64,000 bases of DNA from contig CAYSUS010000033.1 in the NCBI GenBank assembly GCA_964434165.1, forward strand, positions 7,079-71,078, read 5' to 3'. Under the pieces are notes generated by a model. That model searched no databases. It was not told the origin of the DNA and was given only the letters and a program-made list of their open reading frames with translations. Origin of the DNA: CAYSUS01 sp964434165 (lineage in GTDB: Bacteria; Planctomycetota; Planctomycetia; Pirellulales; Thermoguttaceae). Below, in pieces: positions 1 to 9,123 of the stretch; within the stretch, counting starts at the first letter, position 1; each line of letters opens with the position of its first letter. The position numbers and the translations under genes were made by a program.

Positions 1-1
1 G

Positions 2-550
2 CTCGACCTGGCCCGGGAGCACCCTCGGGACCGCCCCGTCACCGTTTGCGACGTGGGGACGGGGAGCGGCTGCGTCGCCGTGTGCGCTGCCCGGCACCTG
101 CCCGACTGCCGCGTTACGGCCATCGACGTCAGCCGCAAAGCCTTGGAGGTGGCGCGGGCGAACTGCGAGGACCACGGCGTGGCCGAGCGCGTGGACTTCG
201 TCGAAAGCGACCTTCTCGACGCCGTCGCGGCCGACCGGCGCTTCGACTTCGTGGTCAGCAATCCGCCTTATGTGTCGGGGGGCGAGATGGACGGTCTGCC
301 CCCCGACGTGCGCGAGCACGAGCCGCGCCTCGCGCTCGATGGGGGCGAGCGCGGGACCGACGTCATCGCCCGGCTCGTCCCCCAGGCCGCCGCGCACCTG
401 GGGCCGGGCGGCCATTTGCTGGTGGAGATCAGCCCCATGATCCACGCCGAGGTGTCGGCACTGGTCGAGGCAGACGGCCGGTTTCGCGTGGGGCCCACCG
501 TGGAAGATCTCGACCGGCGCCCCCGTGTGATCCAAGCGGCGAGGAAGTAG
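2..550 (+). CDS. prmC: Peptide chain release factor N5-glutamine methyltransferase (3' part)
   Basis: SAM-dependent methyltransferase that modifies the Gln of the GGQ motif in release factors RF1/RF2 (family knowledge). The gene is cut by the window edge and the last 182 codons are present. The SAM-binding motif DVGTGSG lies near the start of the visible part, and the NPPY motif that contacts the target glutamine follows at about residues 87-90, with the family-typical ending in a REHEPRLAL-like stretch just after it. It lies 16 bases upstream of murA on the same strand, so the two are probably co-transcribed. A related N6-adenine methyltransferase is possible from NPPY alone, but the RExEPxxAL context favours PrmC. 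Confidence 0.9.
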   Translation, partial: LDLAREHPRDRPVTVCDVGTGSGCVAVCAARHLPDCRVTAIDVSRKALEVARANCEDHGVAERVDFVESDLLDAVAADRRFDFVVSNPPYVSGGEMDGLPPDVREHEPRLALDGGERGTDVIARLVPQAAAHLGPGGHLLVEISPMIHAEVSALVEADGRFRVGPTVEDLDRRPRVIQAARK

Positions 551-566
551 GCAGGATCGCACCAGG

Positions 567-1829
567 ATGACCACCTTCCACATCACGGGTGGCCGGCCGC
601 TTGCGGGCGAGATCCGCGTCAGCGGCTCCAAGAACGCGTCGCTGCCCATGATGGCCGTGGCGATCCTGACCGACGAGCCCGTCCGGCTCGAGAACGTCCC
701 TTCGCTTGCCGACGTCCAGATCATGGCCGACCTGCTCGCGCGACTCGGCGTAGGCAGCTCGCGCGATGAAGGCGGACGGCTCGTGCTCCATGCCGTGGAT
801 CGCGGCGAGGTCCGCGCGGAGTACGAACTGGTGCGGCGCATGCGGGCCGGCTTCTGCGTGTTGGGTCCGCTGCTGGCGCGTCGGGGACGTGCCGAGGTCT
901 CCCTGCCCGGCGGCTGCGCCATCGGGGACCGGCCGGTCGATCTGCACCTGGCTGGGCTGGCCGCCCTGGGGGCGGACCTGCGGATCGATCGCGGCTACGT
1001 GGTGGGCCGCGCCGGCCGACTTCGCGGCACGACGGTCCATCTGCTGGGGCCTCGCGGCCCCACGGTCACGGGCACGGCCAACGTGCTCAGCGCCGCCGTC
1101 CTGGCCGACGGCGAGACGACGCTGGTGGGCGCGGCCGTCGAGCCGGAAGTCGTGGACCTGGGCGCCCTGCTTACCTCGATGGGCGCGAGAATCGAGGGGC
1201 TTGGCACGCCGACGGTCCGGGTCAAGGGAGTCGCGCGGCTCCGCGGCGCGGCGCATCGCGTGATCCCCGATCGCATCGAGGCGGCCACGCTCCTTACCGG
1301 GGCGGCCCTCACGCGCGGATCGGTCACGCTGCGCGACGCCGCGGCGGAGCATCTCACGGCGGTGATCGGCGGGCTCCGCGCGGCCGGCTGCGATCTCGAG
1401 TTCGATGGCAAGAGGATCGCCGTCTCCACGGGGCGCCGGCCGCGTCCCCTGGACTTGATCGCGACGCCCTACCCCGGCGTGCCGTCCGACGTCCAGGCCC
1501 AGCTCACGGCCCTGCTGTGCCTGGCGGAGGGCCGCAGCACCGTCTGCGACCGCGTGTTCCCGGGCCGCTTCATGCACGTGGCGGAATTGAACCGCCTGGG
1601 CGCTCGCATCGAGCGCCGGGACGCCGCGGCGGTGATCGCCGGCGTGGATCGCCTCGTGGGGGCCGCCGTGACGGCAACCGACCTCCGCGCCAGCGCCGCG
1701 TTGGTTTTGGCCGGCCTGGCCGCCGAAGGGGAGACCACGGTGCACGCTGCCGAGCACCTCGATCGGGGCTACGAGCGCCTCGACGACCGCTTGCGGGGCC
1801 TCGGGGCGTCCATCCGCCGCAAGGAGTAG
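567..1829 (+). CDS. murA: UDP-N-acetylglucosamine 1-carboxyvinyltransferase
   Basis: Transfers enolpyruvate from PEP to UDP-GlcNAc, the first committed step of peptidoglycan synthesis, in the cytoplasm. The 420-residue length is normal for MurA. GSKNAS near the N-terminus carries the conserved Lys22. LPGGCAIG places the catalytic, fosfomycin-reactive Cys at residue 117. PSDVQAQ holds the Asp general base, followed by RFMHVAELNRLGA and, near the end, DRGYERL. The ATG is 16 bases after prmC; only a weak AGG precedes it. The gene supports a peptidoglycan-based wall in this organism. The convergent neighbour ends 38 bases downstream. Confidence 0.97.
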   Translation: MTTFHITGGRPLAGEIRVSGSKNASLPMMAVAILTDEPVRLENVPSLADVQIMADLLARLGVGSSRDEGGRLVLHAVDRGEVRAEYELVRRMRAGFCVLGPLLARRGRAEVSLPGGCAIGDRPVDLHLAGLAALGADLRIDRGYVVGRAGRLRGTTVHLLGPRGPTVTGTANVLSAAVLADGETTLVGAAVEPEVVDLGALLTSMGARIEGLGTPTVRVKGVARLRGAAHRVIPDRIEAATLLTGAALTRGSVTLRDAAAEHLTAVIGGLRAAGCDLEFDGKRIAVSTGRRPRPLDLIATPYPGVPSDVQAQLTALLCLAEGRSTVCDRVFPGRFMHVAELNRLGARIERRDAAAVIAGVDRLVGAAVTATDLRASAALVLAGLAAEGETTVHAAEHLDRGYERLDDRLRGLGASIRRKE

Positions 1830-1867
1830 GACGACGGGCGTGCTCGCCGCGGCGCGGGATCCCGACG

Positions 1868-2872
1868 TCATCCCCGTCCGCGGAAGAACCGCTGGTGCAG
1901 GAGGTTCTTGTTCGACGTCATCGGGCCCGCGGTCGTGTCCTCCGCGAGCGCAGCGTAGATCATGTGGTACTTCGCGTCGATGTCGTCGGCGTAATGGACG
2001 AGCAGGGCCTCGGGCGTCATCGGCGGCCTGGGCGACCCCCATTCAGGTAGGCGCTGATGGGCGATGATCACGTGCTCCAGCCGCAGCAGCGTTTCGGGCG
2101 CAAGGTCGGACGCGGCTGCCGCCTCACGGACCATGTCGCGTCCGAGGAGAAGATGCCCGATCAGCTCGCCGGAGGGCGTGTAGCTGATCGCCGCGGCCTC
2201 CTGCTCCAGTTCGCGAACCTTGCCGATGTCGTGCAGAATCGCCCCGGCGACGACCAGTCCCCGGTCCAAGGGCGGCCGCATGTCGGGATACTGCTCGGCG
2301 TACTTCTCCGCCAGGAAGACGCTGTTGCGTGCCACGCTCACGGTGTGCTCCAGGAGCCCGCCGACGAAGGCATGGTGGTGTCGGCGTGCGGCCGGGCACT
2401 CCAGCAGCGCGTCGCGATTCGTCTGGAGCAGCGTGAGCACCAGCCGGGCCAGGGCCGCGTCCGGGATCTCGGACCGCGCGATCTCCGACAGCTCTCCGTA
2501 CATCGACTCCCGGTCGAAGCGGCTCTGGGGCAGGCACATGCCTGGATCGAAGCCGTCGGCTCGGTCCGCGTCGGTGGCCTCGCGGATCTTGCGGATCTCG
2601 AGCTGCGCCCCGTACGAGGTTTCGCGCAGCAGGGCGCGGAGTTTGTAGAACGTGCCCGGCGTCCAGGCCTGGCGGCAGTCTTCGGCCAATGGCGAATCGC
2701 CCCAGATGGGAAAGGCCACCTCGCGGCCCGCATCGCGGAAGCCGACGCGGAAGTAGGGCTTCCCTTCCCGCGTGGTCAACTCCTGCTTGTCGGTCATCAG
2801 GAGGAACAGATCGGCTTCCCGCCCGGGCTGCATCTCGGAGAGGGTCAGGACGGGCATGGCGCGGCTGGACAT
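1868..2872 (-). CDS. OB-fold/HD-domain 3'-5' exoribonuclease-like protein (YhaM type)
   Basis: Predicted cytoplasmic nucleic-acid-binding phosphohydrolase or nuclease of 334 residues. Residues about 15-95 resemble an OB-fold (lipid-independent, nucleic-acid type), and residues about 165-310 form an HD domain with HHHAFVGGLLEHT and HDIGK providing metal ligands (H176, H214/D215). This OB-then-HD order is that of the YhaM 3'-5' exoribonucleases; a signalling HD phosphohydrolase is the alternative. The ATG at 2872 is chosen because AAGGAG lies a few bases upstream and the homologous part starts here; an open frame continues about 65 codons further upstream without family-like sequence. Confidence 0.8.
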   Translation of the reverse strand: MSSRAMPVLTLSEMQPGREADLFLLMTDKQELTTREGKPYFRVGFRDAGREVAFPIWGDSPLAEDCRQAWTPGTFYKLRALLRETSYGAQLEIRKIREATDADRADGFDPGMCLPQSRFDRESMYGELSEIARSEIPDAALARLVLTLLQTNRDALLECPAARRHHHAFVGGLLEHTVSVARNSVFLAEKYAEQYPDMRPPLDRGLVVAGAILHDIGKVRELEQEAAAISYTPSGELIGHLLLGRDMVREAAAASDLAPETLLRLEHVIIAHQRLPEWGSPRPPMTPEALLVHYADDIDAKYHMIYAALAEDTTAGPMTSNKNLLHQRFFRGRG

Positions 2873-3132
2873 GGTCGGGTCTCCTTCTCGGCGGAACCGA
2901 TCGCCGCACGCCTCCGACCCCCTCGGACAAGCATTGTAGCGGGTCTCGCCGAGGCGCGGCAGTCCGGCCCTGCAACCGTCCAGGTTTGCGCAGGCGGCCC
3001 TCTCTCCGCCGATGGTAGGGCCTCGAAGCGGCAAACCAATGCAAGGAGGCGGGGGCTGCCGATCCAATCAAAAACGATTCGCGTCGGCCATGGCCCCGGC
3101 GCGCTCCGGTTTCCGCCCCGCTTGAGCCGACC

Positions 3133-4074
3133 ATGTCCGCACCGCGCCGCAGGCCGCTCCGCCCCCGTCCCCCGAAGCCCCGAAACGCCGCCCAGGCGTG
3201 GCTCGACTCCTTTGCGGCCTACGCGGCGAGCGAGTGCCATCTCTCGGCCAACACGGTCGGCGCGTATCGCCGCGATTTGAAGCGGTTTCTTGCGTGGCTC
3301 GACGGCCGCCCGATTCCCGCCCTGTCGATCCGCGATCTGGCCGATTACGTGGCGTGGCTCCAACGCTACCACCTGGCCCCGGCCAGCATCGCCCGACACA
3401 TCGTGTCGCTGAAGGTCTTTTTTCGCTACCTTCAGATCGAAGGCGTGTTGCGCGAGAACCTGGCCGAGCTGCTGGGAAGCCAGAGGCTCTGGCAGCGGGT
3501 GCCGAGAGTCCTCAGCCCCGAGCGGATCGGCAGGCTGCTGGCGGCCCCTCGACGGACCGATCCCTTTTGGCGGCGCGACCGCGCCATGCTGGAACTGCTG
3601 TACGCGACCGGCTGCCGCGCCTCGGAGCTCTCCAACTTGAAGCTCAACGACGTGCATGCCGACGAAGGCTACTGCATCTGCCGCGGCAAGGGAGACAGGG
3701 AGCGGATCGTGCCGCTGGGCCGCCGGGCCCTCGCGGCCCTCGACGACTACCTGGAACACGAGCGTTCTGTGCTTGCCGCCCGCAACCCGGTCGATACGCT
3801 GTGGGTGCTTTTAACCTATCGCGGGCGGCGCTTGCGCAGGCAGCGGATCTGGGAGCTGCTCAAACGCTACGCGGCCCGCGTCGGGGCCCCGGCGGACATC
3901 AGCCCGCACACCATGCGGCACAGCTTCGCCACGCACATGCTGGCCGGCGGGGCGGACCTGCGCCAGGTCCAGGAGATGCTCGGGCACGCGAGTATCGCCA
4001 CCACGCAGATCTACACCCACGTCGATGTCTCGCGCCTAAGGGCGGTTCACCGGCAGTTCCACCCGCGTGCGTAG
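3133..4074 (+). CDS. xerD: Tyrosine recombinase XerC/XerD family
   Basis: Site-specific recombinase that resolves chromosome dimers at dif sites in the cytoplasm (family role). The protein is 313 residues long, with a SAM-like DNA-binding domain at about 20-110 and the catalytic domain after it. The full catalytic set is visible: R162 in ATGCRASEL, K186 in RGKGDRER, H259 and R262 in HTMRHSF, H285 in LGHAS and nucleophile Y294 in TTQIYTH. No integrase-type neighbours or attachment-site repeats surround it, which favours a housekeeping Xer over a mobile-element integrase. No strong ribosome-binding site is seen before the ATG. XerC and XerD cannot be separated by eye. Confidence 0.9.
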   Translation: MSAPRRRPLRPRPPKPRNAAQAWLDSFAAYAASECHLSANTVGAYRRDLKRFLAWLDGRPIPALSIRDLADYVAWLQRYHLAPASIARHIVSLKVFFRYLQIEGVLRENLAELLGSQRLWQRVPRVLSPERIGRLLAAPRRTDPFWRRDRAMLELLYATGCRASELSNLKLNDVHADEGYCICRGKGDRERIVPLGRRALAALDDYLEHERSVLAARNPVDTLWVLLTYRGRRLRRQRIWELLKRYAARVGAPADISPHTMRHSFATHMLAGGADLRQVQEMLGHASIATTQIYTHVDVSRLRAVHRQFHPRA

Positions 4075-4186
4075 CCGGGGCCGACCTTCCCGCTTGTGTC
4101 GCGGTGCATGACGCGGTGTGATGGGCCCGTCCTCGGCGAGTCGGGATTGGGGCGCGCCCGGGCCGGATCGGGGCCGCGCCGGTCGC

Positions 4187-5542
4187 TCAGGGCGCGATCG
4201 CCACTTCCCAGCCGTTGTTCGCCTCCTTGTCGAGCCGGAACTCCTTCTTCGCCACGGTCTTCCCCTCGATGCGGACCGTGACCCGGTACTCGCCGAGGAA
4301 GCCCCGGACCTTCGCCTGGCCGTCCGGGCCGGTCGTCACCTCGTGCCGGGTCCACCACTTGCCCTTGACGAGCTCCATGAGTTGCTCGCAGGCCGGCTTG
4401 GGGCTCATGTCCTTGCGGATCAAGCCGGCCGGGGCGCCCTTCCAGGAATGCCGATCGGCGAGGTCCCACCACGTGATGGCATCGACCGCCGGGTGGGAGA
4501 AGAGCATCGTATAGAACCGCACGACCTCGCGGGCCTGCCAGGCCTCGCCCTCCGGTGTGGAGGGCCAGTCCTTGCCTTCGGGCCGGTTCCAGCCCTTCTT
4601 ACCCGAGAGGATGGTGGTTTCGGTGAAGTGCAGCGGCACGTCGAAGCGCGAGAACCGCTCGCAGACCTCCCAGATCTTCACGTTGGGCCAGGTGCCGCCG
4701 TGTTGGTGGCTCTGGATGCCGATCACGTCGTACAGCGGCTTGCCCCCCGCGTCCACCAATTGCTCGATGACCCGTTCGTACGCGCGATCCGTGCGGTAGT
4801 CGTTGATCAGCAGCGTGGCATCGGGGTTGGCCTTGCGAGCGCGGACGAAGCATTCCCGCGTGAATTCCATCTGTCCGATCCTGGCCCACGCCGCGGTCAT
4901 CTTCGGCGCCCGCTTCTTGAACGAATCGCGGTCGAAATGCGCGGCCTCGTTGACCACATCCCAGCGGTTGATCAATCCGGCGAACCGTTTCACGCAGTCC
5001 TCGATGCGGTCGAGTTGCAGCCGGTAGATGGCCTCGGGATCGTCCGGCAGCCATGCCGGGTCGGCGTAGTTCCATGCCAGCGGATGCCCCTTGGTGGCGA
5101 TGCCGTGCTCGCGGCACCATCGGGCGACCTCCTCCGCGTAGCGGTGCCGGGGCTCGCCCTGCCGCGACTCGTACGCCGCCCAGTAGAACGGGAGGGTGGC
5201 ATAGTTGAAAAGGTCCGAAAAGCGCTTCCGGTAGGCGGCCTGGTCTTCCGGCGGCATGGTGTGGCGCCACGGCTCGCCGGACGAGCTGAAGCAGAAGATG
5301 TTGCACCCGAAGAGGAAGGCATGTCGGGTCTGCTCGACGACGACCGCGGCCCCCGGGACGGGCTTGCCGTGGCGAAGGACGATGACCGTGGCATCGGCCT
5401 TGCGGTGCTTCTCGATGCGGGCGTCGGCCTCGTTCCAGAGGGTCTCGTTGTCCGCGGCACCGGCGACCGACGGCACGAGGAAGAGAACGCTCCAGGTGCA
5501 AAGGGCGAGGGCGAACCAGGACGCGGATGCGGCGTGTTTCAT
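4187..5542 (-). CDS. Secreted glycoside hydrolase family 10 (endo-1,4-beta-xylanase-like)
   Basis: Predicted exported retaining xylanase of 451 residues. A signal peptide covers about residues 1-29 (hydrophobic core, cleavage after VAGAA). A short beta-rich domain (about 45-80) precedes the GH10 barrel. The acid/base Glu is E199 in WDVVNEA, the nucleophile is probably E308 in HFTETT, and KGHPLAW and WWDLADRHSW are GH10 signatures. About 60 residues after the barrel look like a small beta-sandwich. The ATG at 5542 gives the signal peptide; the frame is open another 122 codons upstream but shows no coding character there. Substrate could be xylan or another beta-glycan. It converges with the Xer gene. 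Confidence 0.88.
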   Translation of the reverse strand: MKHAASASWFALALCTWSVLFLVPSVAGAADNETLWNEADARIEKHRKADATVIVLRHGKPVPGAAVVVEQTRHAFLFGCNIFCFSSSGEPWRHTMPPEDQAAYRKRFSDLFNYATLPFYWAAYESRQGEPRHRYAEEVARWCREHGIATKGHPLAWNYADPAWLPDDPEAIYRLQLDRIEDCVKRFAGLINRWDVVNEAAHFDRDSFKKRAPKMTAAWARIGQMEFTRECFVRARKANPDATLLINDYRTDRAYERVIEQLVDAGGKPLYDVIGIQSHQHGGTWPNVKIWEVCERFSRFDVPLHFTETTILSGKKGWNRPEGKDWPSTPEGEAWQAREVVRFYTMLFSHPAVDAITWWDLADRHSWKGAPAGLIRKDMSPKPACEQLMELVKGKWWTRHEVTTGPDGQAKVRGFLGEYRVTVRIEGKTVAKKEFRLDKEANNGWEVAIAP

Positions 5543-5888
5543 GGCGTGTCTCCGGGAAAGCGGGGCGCAGGCGGCGGGTGCACGATTGCGATTGAAGCCC
5601 AACCGGACGGCAAAAGCAACCTCGCGCGGGGCCGCGACGAAACGCCCGCGCCTGGCAAGACGGCCCGCCGCTGAACGGAGGAGGCCGTAGTCGGGGCGTC
5701 CCTTGCGCGGTGCCGCACGTGCCGATTGTGAGTTTTCTGTAAATCCTCCGGCGCTCGGCGCGTGGGCGGTGGCCTTGGACCGGGTGGAAAGATATAAGTT
5801 CCTCCTGAAGCCAGATCGCGTGGGGCCGGGGCCGGCCCGCGGGTCATGGCATGCCCCCTGGTAGAGGTCGATAAGCGAGGAGTGGATC
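5543..5888. other. Divergent intergenic region between GH10 gene and small membrane protein
   Basis: 346 bases separate two divergently transcribed starts. An AT-richer patch (about 5725-5755 and 5790-5800, with TATAAG at 5793) may hold promoter elements, but no hexamer pair with 16-18 base spacing was convincing. GAGGAG at about 5877 is the ribosome-binding site of the plus-strand gene. No hairpin or RNA gene is recognised. Confidence 0.4.
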
Positions 5889-6359
5889 ATGAAGGAGTTC
5901 TTCGGCAAAGTCGTCGCGCTGTTGCTTCTGATCCTCCTGGCCGTGGGCGTGTACTACTGGTACACGATCTTTGAGGACAACCAGGTGATTATTCGGCGGG
6001 CCAAGGAGGACATCCTTGAAGCGGTCAACAGCGAGGCCGAGTTCCGCAACCTGGCTCCGGTGGACGACGTGACCGTGGGAACCGCCTCGTTGTTCGGCGG
6101 CGTGCCCGATCCGCTGAAGTACGAGGGCACGATGTATCGGGAGGACCAGGGCAAGCTGAAGGAGTCCGCCAAGCTGGAGGGGGAGTACCAGCGCAAGGCG
6201 GGCCGAATCAAGATCCAGATCCGCGTGTTCGGCGGGCAGCAGTACGACGCCGCGTACGAAGTCAGCCAGGAGGGAATCTCCCTGCTCGATCGGCTCGCAG
6301 GGGTGCACACGGACGACCGGCCAGCGCCCGACTCGAGCAAGCCGGATGCCGGTCGGTGA
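5889..6359 (+). CDS. Small membrane-anchored protein of unknown function
   Basis: A 156-residue protein with one N-terminal transmembrane segment (about residues 8-26, LLLLILLAVGVYYWY) after a short basic head, so most of the chain should face the periplasm. The remainder is hydrophilic, begins with a helical stretch and ends in a proline- and aspartate-rich tail. GAGGAG eight bases before the ATG supports the start. No family is recognised. It stands alone between the GH10 gene (divergent) and the haem protein; a -10/-35 pair after it suggests the next gene has its own promoter. Confidence 0.7.
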   Translation: MKEFFGKVVALLLLILLAVGVYYWYTIFEDNQVIIRRAKEDILEAVNSEAEFRNLAPVDDVTVGTASLFGGVPDPLKYEGTMYREDQGKLKESAKLEGEYQRKAGRIKIQIRVFGGQQYDAAYEVSQEGISLLDRLAGVHTDDRPAPDSSKPDAGR

Positions 6360-6500
6360 GAGACGGCCCGGGACGGCCCGCCGGCCCCACCCGGCGCGGA
6401 CGAGTCTCGCGCCTTCTCGTTGCCTGCGGCGACCTGTGCTGCTCGCTGCGGCCTGGGATCCCCGCGCTGCGGCCGCCCCCCGAATCGGGGCAGGAACTGC

Positions 6501-6529
6501 TTTCCATGCTGTGCGCGCGTGGCTATAAT
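6501..6529 (+). promoter_or_regulatory. Sigma-70-type promoter candidate for the multihaem protein
   Basis: TTTCCA at 6501-6506 and a perfect TATAAT at 6524-6529 are separated by 17 bases, about 60 bases before the ATG at 6593. A strong AAGGAGGG ribosome-binding site follows near 6573. This is the best consensus-like promoter seen in this GC-rich window. Confidence 0.55.
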
Positions 6530-6592
6530 CGGCTCCCAGTCCCACCTCGTTCTCCCCGCCTCTGACAATCGGAAGAAGGAGGGTTCCGACCC

Positions 6593-9049
6593 ATGGCATC
6601 CCCTGCCTCCCGCCGCATGATGCGTGCACTGGTCCCGGCCGCCTTCCTGACCGCACTCGTTGTGGCCCACGCTGCTCCAGGGGCTCCGCGCCCCTTGCCG
6701 GGCACCAAGCCGGGTGTCCTGGATGAGTTGCTCAAGGGCCCGATGAAGGACGTCGAGGAGATCGTTTTCGCGGTCCGGGTGCCCGGCCGCGACCACTGGT
6801 ACGTCACCTTCGGCAATTACTCGGACCATTCCGAGAGCCCTGCCCAGCGGCTCGGCTTCAAGAAGGAAGACGGCGTGTATTGGGGATACGGCGAAGGCGG
6901 CCGGCTGTGCCGGCTGAACCTCCGTACCAAGGAGCTGAAGGTCATTTTCGAGGATCCCAAGGGCGGCATCCGCGATCCGCAGATGCACTATGACGGCAAG
7001 AAGATCCTCTTCTCCTATCGCAAGGGCGGGACGCACCCCTTCCACCTCTACGAGATCAACATCGACGGCACGGGCCTCAAGCAGCTCACCGACGGGCCGG
7101 ACGACGACATCGAGCCCACCTACTGCCCGGACGGCAGCATCGTCTTCTGCTCGTCGCGGTGCCGGCGGTTCGTGAACTGCTGGTACACGCGCGTGGCCAC
7201 GCTCTACCGCTGCGACGGCGACGGCAAGAACGTGCGCATGCTGTCGAGCAACAACGATCACGACAACACCCCCTGGGTCCTGCCCGACGGACGCGTGCTC
7301 TACATGCGGTGGGAGTACGTGGATCGCAGCCAGGTGCACTTTCATCACCTGTGGACCATGAACCCGGACGGCACGGGCCAGATGGTCTATTACGGGAACA
7401 TGCAGGGCGGCGTGGCCATGCTCGACGCCAAGCCGATCTGGGGGACGAAGAAGGTCGTGGTGTCGTGGTCGCCGGGGCACGGGCGTCCCGAGCACCTGGG
7501 GCCGGTGGCGGTGGTCGATCCCACCCTGGGGCCGGACCATCCCGAGGCGGTCCGCATTGTCAGCAAGGCCCGCGACCTGAAGGACCCCTACGCGATCACC
7601 GAGGACTGCTTCCTGGCCGCCCACCGTAACGGCATTTACGTGATGGACGGCGAGGGGAGCCTGGACCTGGTCTATCAGTTGCCGGAAGAGGAGCGCGGCA
7701 ACTTCCAGTGCCACGAGCCGCGGCCGCTGGGCCCGCGGCCCCGCGAGCGGGTGATTCCCGCGAGGACCAACCTCTCCAAGCCCACCGGCCGGCTCGTGCT
7801 GGAGGACATCTACCACGGCCGCAACATGGAGGGCGTCGAGCGCGGGGCGGTGAAGAAGCTCCTCGTGCTCCAGCAGTTGCCCAAGCCGGTGAACTTCTCC
7901 GGCGGCATGGAGCCGCTGACCATCGGCGGCTCGTTCACGCTCGCCGAGATCGTCGGCGAGGTGCCCGTCGAGCCCGACGGGTCGGCTTACATGGAGGTCC
8001 CCGCCCTGCGGTCGCTGTTCTTCGTCGCCCTCGATGAGGACGACCGCTGCGTGAAGCGTATGCACAGCTTCCACATCGTGCAGCCCGGCGAGACCACGAG
8101 CTGCGTGGGCTGTCACGAGCAGCGCGTGCGCACCCCGCTTCCGGTCCGCAACGACCTGTTGGCCATGCGGCGAAGGCCCAGCCCGGTGCAGCCGATCGAG
8201 GACGTGCCCAGCGTGCTCGATTTCCCGCGCGACATCCAGCCGATCCTGGACAAGCACTGCGTCTCGTGCCACAACCCGGACAAGCGGGACGGCCACGTCG
8301 ATCTGACGGGCGACAAGACGGCCCGCTACACGATGAGCTACTGGACGATGCAGACGCGAAACCTGGTCGTGGACGGGCGCAACCAACCCTTCGGCAACCG
8401 GCCCCCCTACACCTACGGCTCGGCGAGCAGCCGCCTCCTGACGCTCATGGACGGAAGCCACTACGGGGCCAAACCCTCGGACCTGGAACGCAAGACCGTG
8501 CGCCTGTGGATCGAGACCAGCGCGACCTATCCGGGCACGTACGCGGCGCTGGGTTGCGGCTATTACCACGTGAGCCTGCCCATGGGGCCGATCATGCAGC
8601 GGTGCGGCTCGTGCCACTCCAGGGAAGTCAAGGACCGCCGCGGCAAGAAATACAAGACGTTGGTCATCAACGGCGCCCACGGGCGCGGCCTGGAGACGCT
8701 CTCCAATCTTTCCCGGCCCGAGAAGTCGTACATCCTTCTGGCGCCGCTGGCCAGGTCGGCCGGCGGACTGGAGCTGTGCAAGGCGCCGGTCCTGAAAAGC
8801 AAGGACGATCCGCTGTACAAGCAGATCCTGGAGTCGATCCAGGACGGCCACGACCGGCTGATGGCCGGAAAGCGGTTTGACATGCCGGGCTTCCGACCCA
8901 ACGAGCACTACCTCCGCGAGATGCAGCGGTTCGGGTTTCTGCCCGAGGATCTGGCGCCCGACGTGCCTGTCGATCCTTACCCGATCGATCGGGCCTATTG
9001 GGACTCCTTCTACTGGCAGCCTGGGGAGCAGTTTGCCGGCGGGGAGTGA
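6593..9049 (+). CDS. Hydrazine-synthase-alpha-like, three-CxxCH periplasmic protein
   Basis: An 818-residue exported protein. Residues 1-28 form a signal peptide. About residues 30-330 contain TolB/PD40-like beta-propeller blades (PDGSIVF, MNPDGTG, LPDGRVLY). The middle region resembles the domain shared with hydrazine synthase alpha in Planctomycetota. Three c-type haem motifs follow: CVGCH (C504), CVSCH (C556) and CGSCH (C671). True hydrazine synthase belongs to anammox bacteria and works with beta/gamma subunits, none of which is nearby, so the activity here is unknown; a periplasmic redox or carbohydrate-linked role is possible. It has a good promoter and ribosome-binding site of its own. 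Confidence 0.78.
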   Translation: MASPASRRMMRALVPAAFLTALVVAHAAPGAPRPLPGTKPGVLDELLKGPMKDVEEIVFAVRVPGRDHWYVTFGNYSDHSESPAQRLGFKKEDGVYWGYGEGGRLCRLNLRTKELKVIFEDPKGGIRDPQMHYDGKKILFSYRKGGTHPFHLYEINIDGTGLKQLTDGPDDDIEPTYCPDGSIVFCSSRCRRFVNCWYTRVATLYRCDGDGKNVRMLSSNNDHDNTPWVLPDGRVLYMRWEYVDRSQVHFHHLWTMNPDGTGQMVYYGNMQGGVAMLDAKPIWGTKKVVVSWSPGHGRPEHLGPVAVVDPTLGPDHPEAVRIVSKARDLKDPYAITEDCFLAAHRNGIYVMDGEGSLDLVYQLPEEERGNFQCHEPRPLGPRPRERVIPARTNLSKPTGRLVLEDIYHGRNMEGVERGAVKKLLVLQQLPKPVNFSGGMEPLTIGGSFTLAEIVGEVPVEPDGSAYMEVPALRSLFFVALDEDDRCVKRMHSFHIVQPGETTSCVGCHEQRVRTPLPVRNDLLAMRRRPSPVQPIEDVPSVLDFPRDIQPILDKHCVSCHNPDKRDGHVDLTGDKTARYTMSYWTMQTRNLVVDGRNQPFGNRPPYTYGSASSRLLTLMDGSHYGAKPSDLERKTVRLWIETSATYPGTYAALGCGYYHVSLPMGPIMQRCGSCHSREVKDRRGKKYKTLVINGAHGRGLETLSNLSRPEKSYILLAPLARSAGGLELCKAPVLKSKDDPLYKQILESIQDGHDRLMAGKRFDMPGFRPNEHYLREMQRFGFLPEDLAPDVPVDPYPIDRAYWDSFYWQPGEQFAGGE

Positions 9050-9057
9050 GCCTGGCA

Positions 9058-9117
9058 GGACGGAGCGGCACTCCGTCCAGAAGCCGTGGTAAGACGGAAT
9101 GGGCACTCCGTCCTCTG
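9058..9117. repeat. Pair of palindromic GGACGGAG...CTCCGTCC repeats
   Basis: Two consecutive copies about 34 bases apart. The first is a perfect 8-base inverted repeat (GGACGGAG, CGGCA loop, CTCCGTCC; 9058-9078). The second is imperfect (GACGGA...TCCGTC, about 9093-9112). They fill the short spacer between the haem-protein stop and the thpR start and may act as a terminator or be REP-like elements. Confidence 0.7.
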
Positions 9118-9123
9118 TAGCCG

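Noticed and set aside
3133..4074. Xer gene as an integrase of a mobile island
   Set aside because: No tRNA, direct repeats, excisionase or phage genes nearby; all features fit a housekeeping Xer.
5774..5798. TTGGAC and TATAAG before the small membrane protein as a promoter
   Set aside because: Only about 12 bases separate the hexamers, too short for a sigma-70 promoter.
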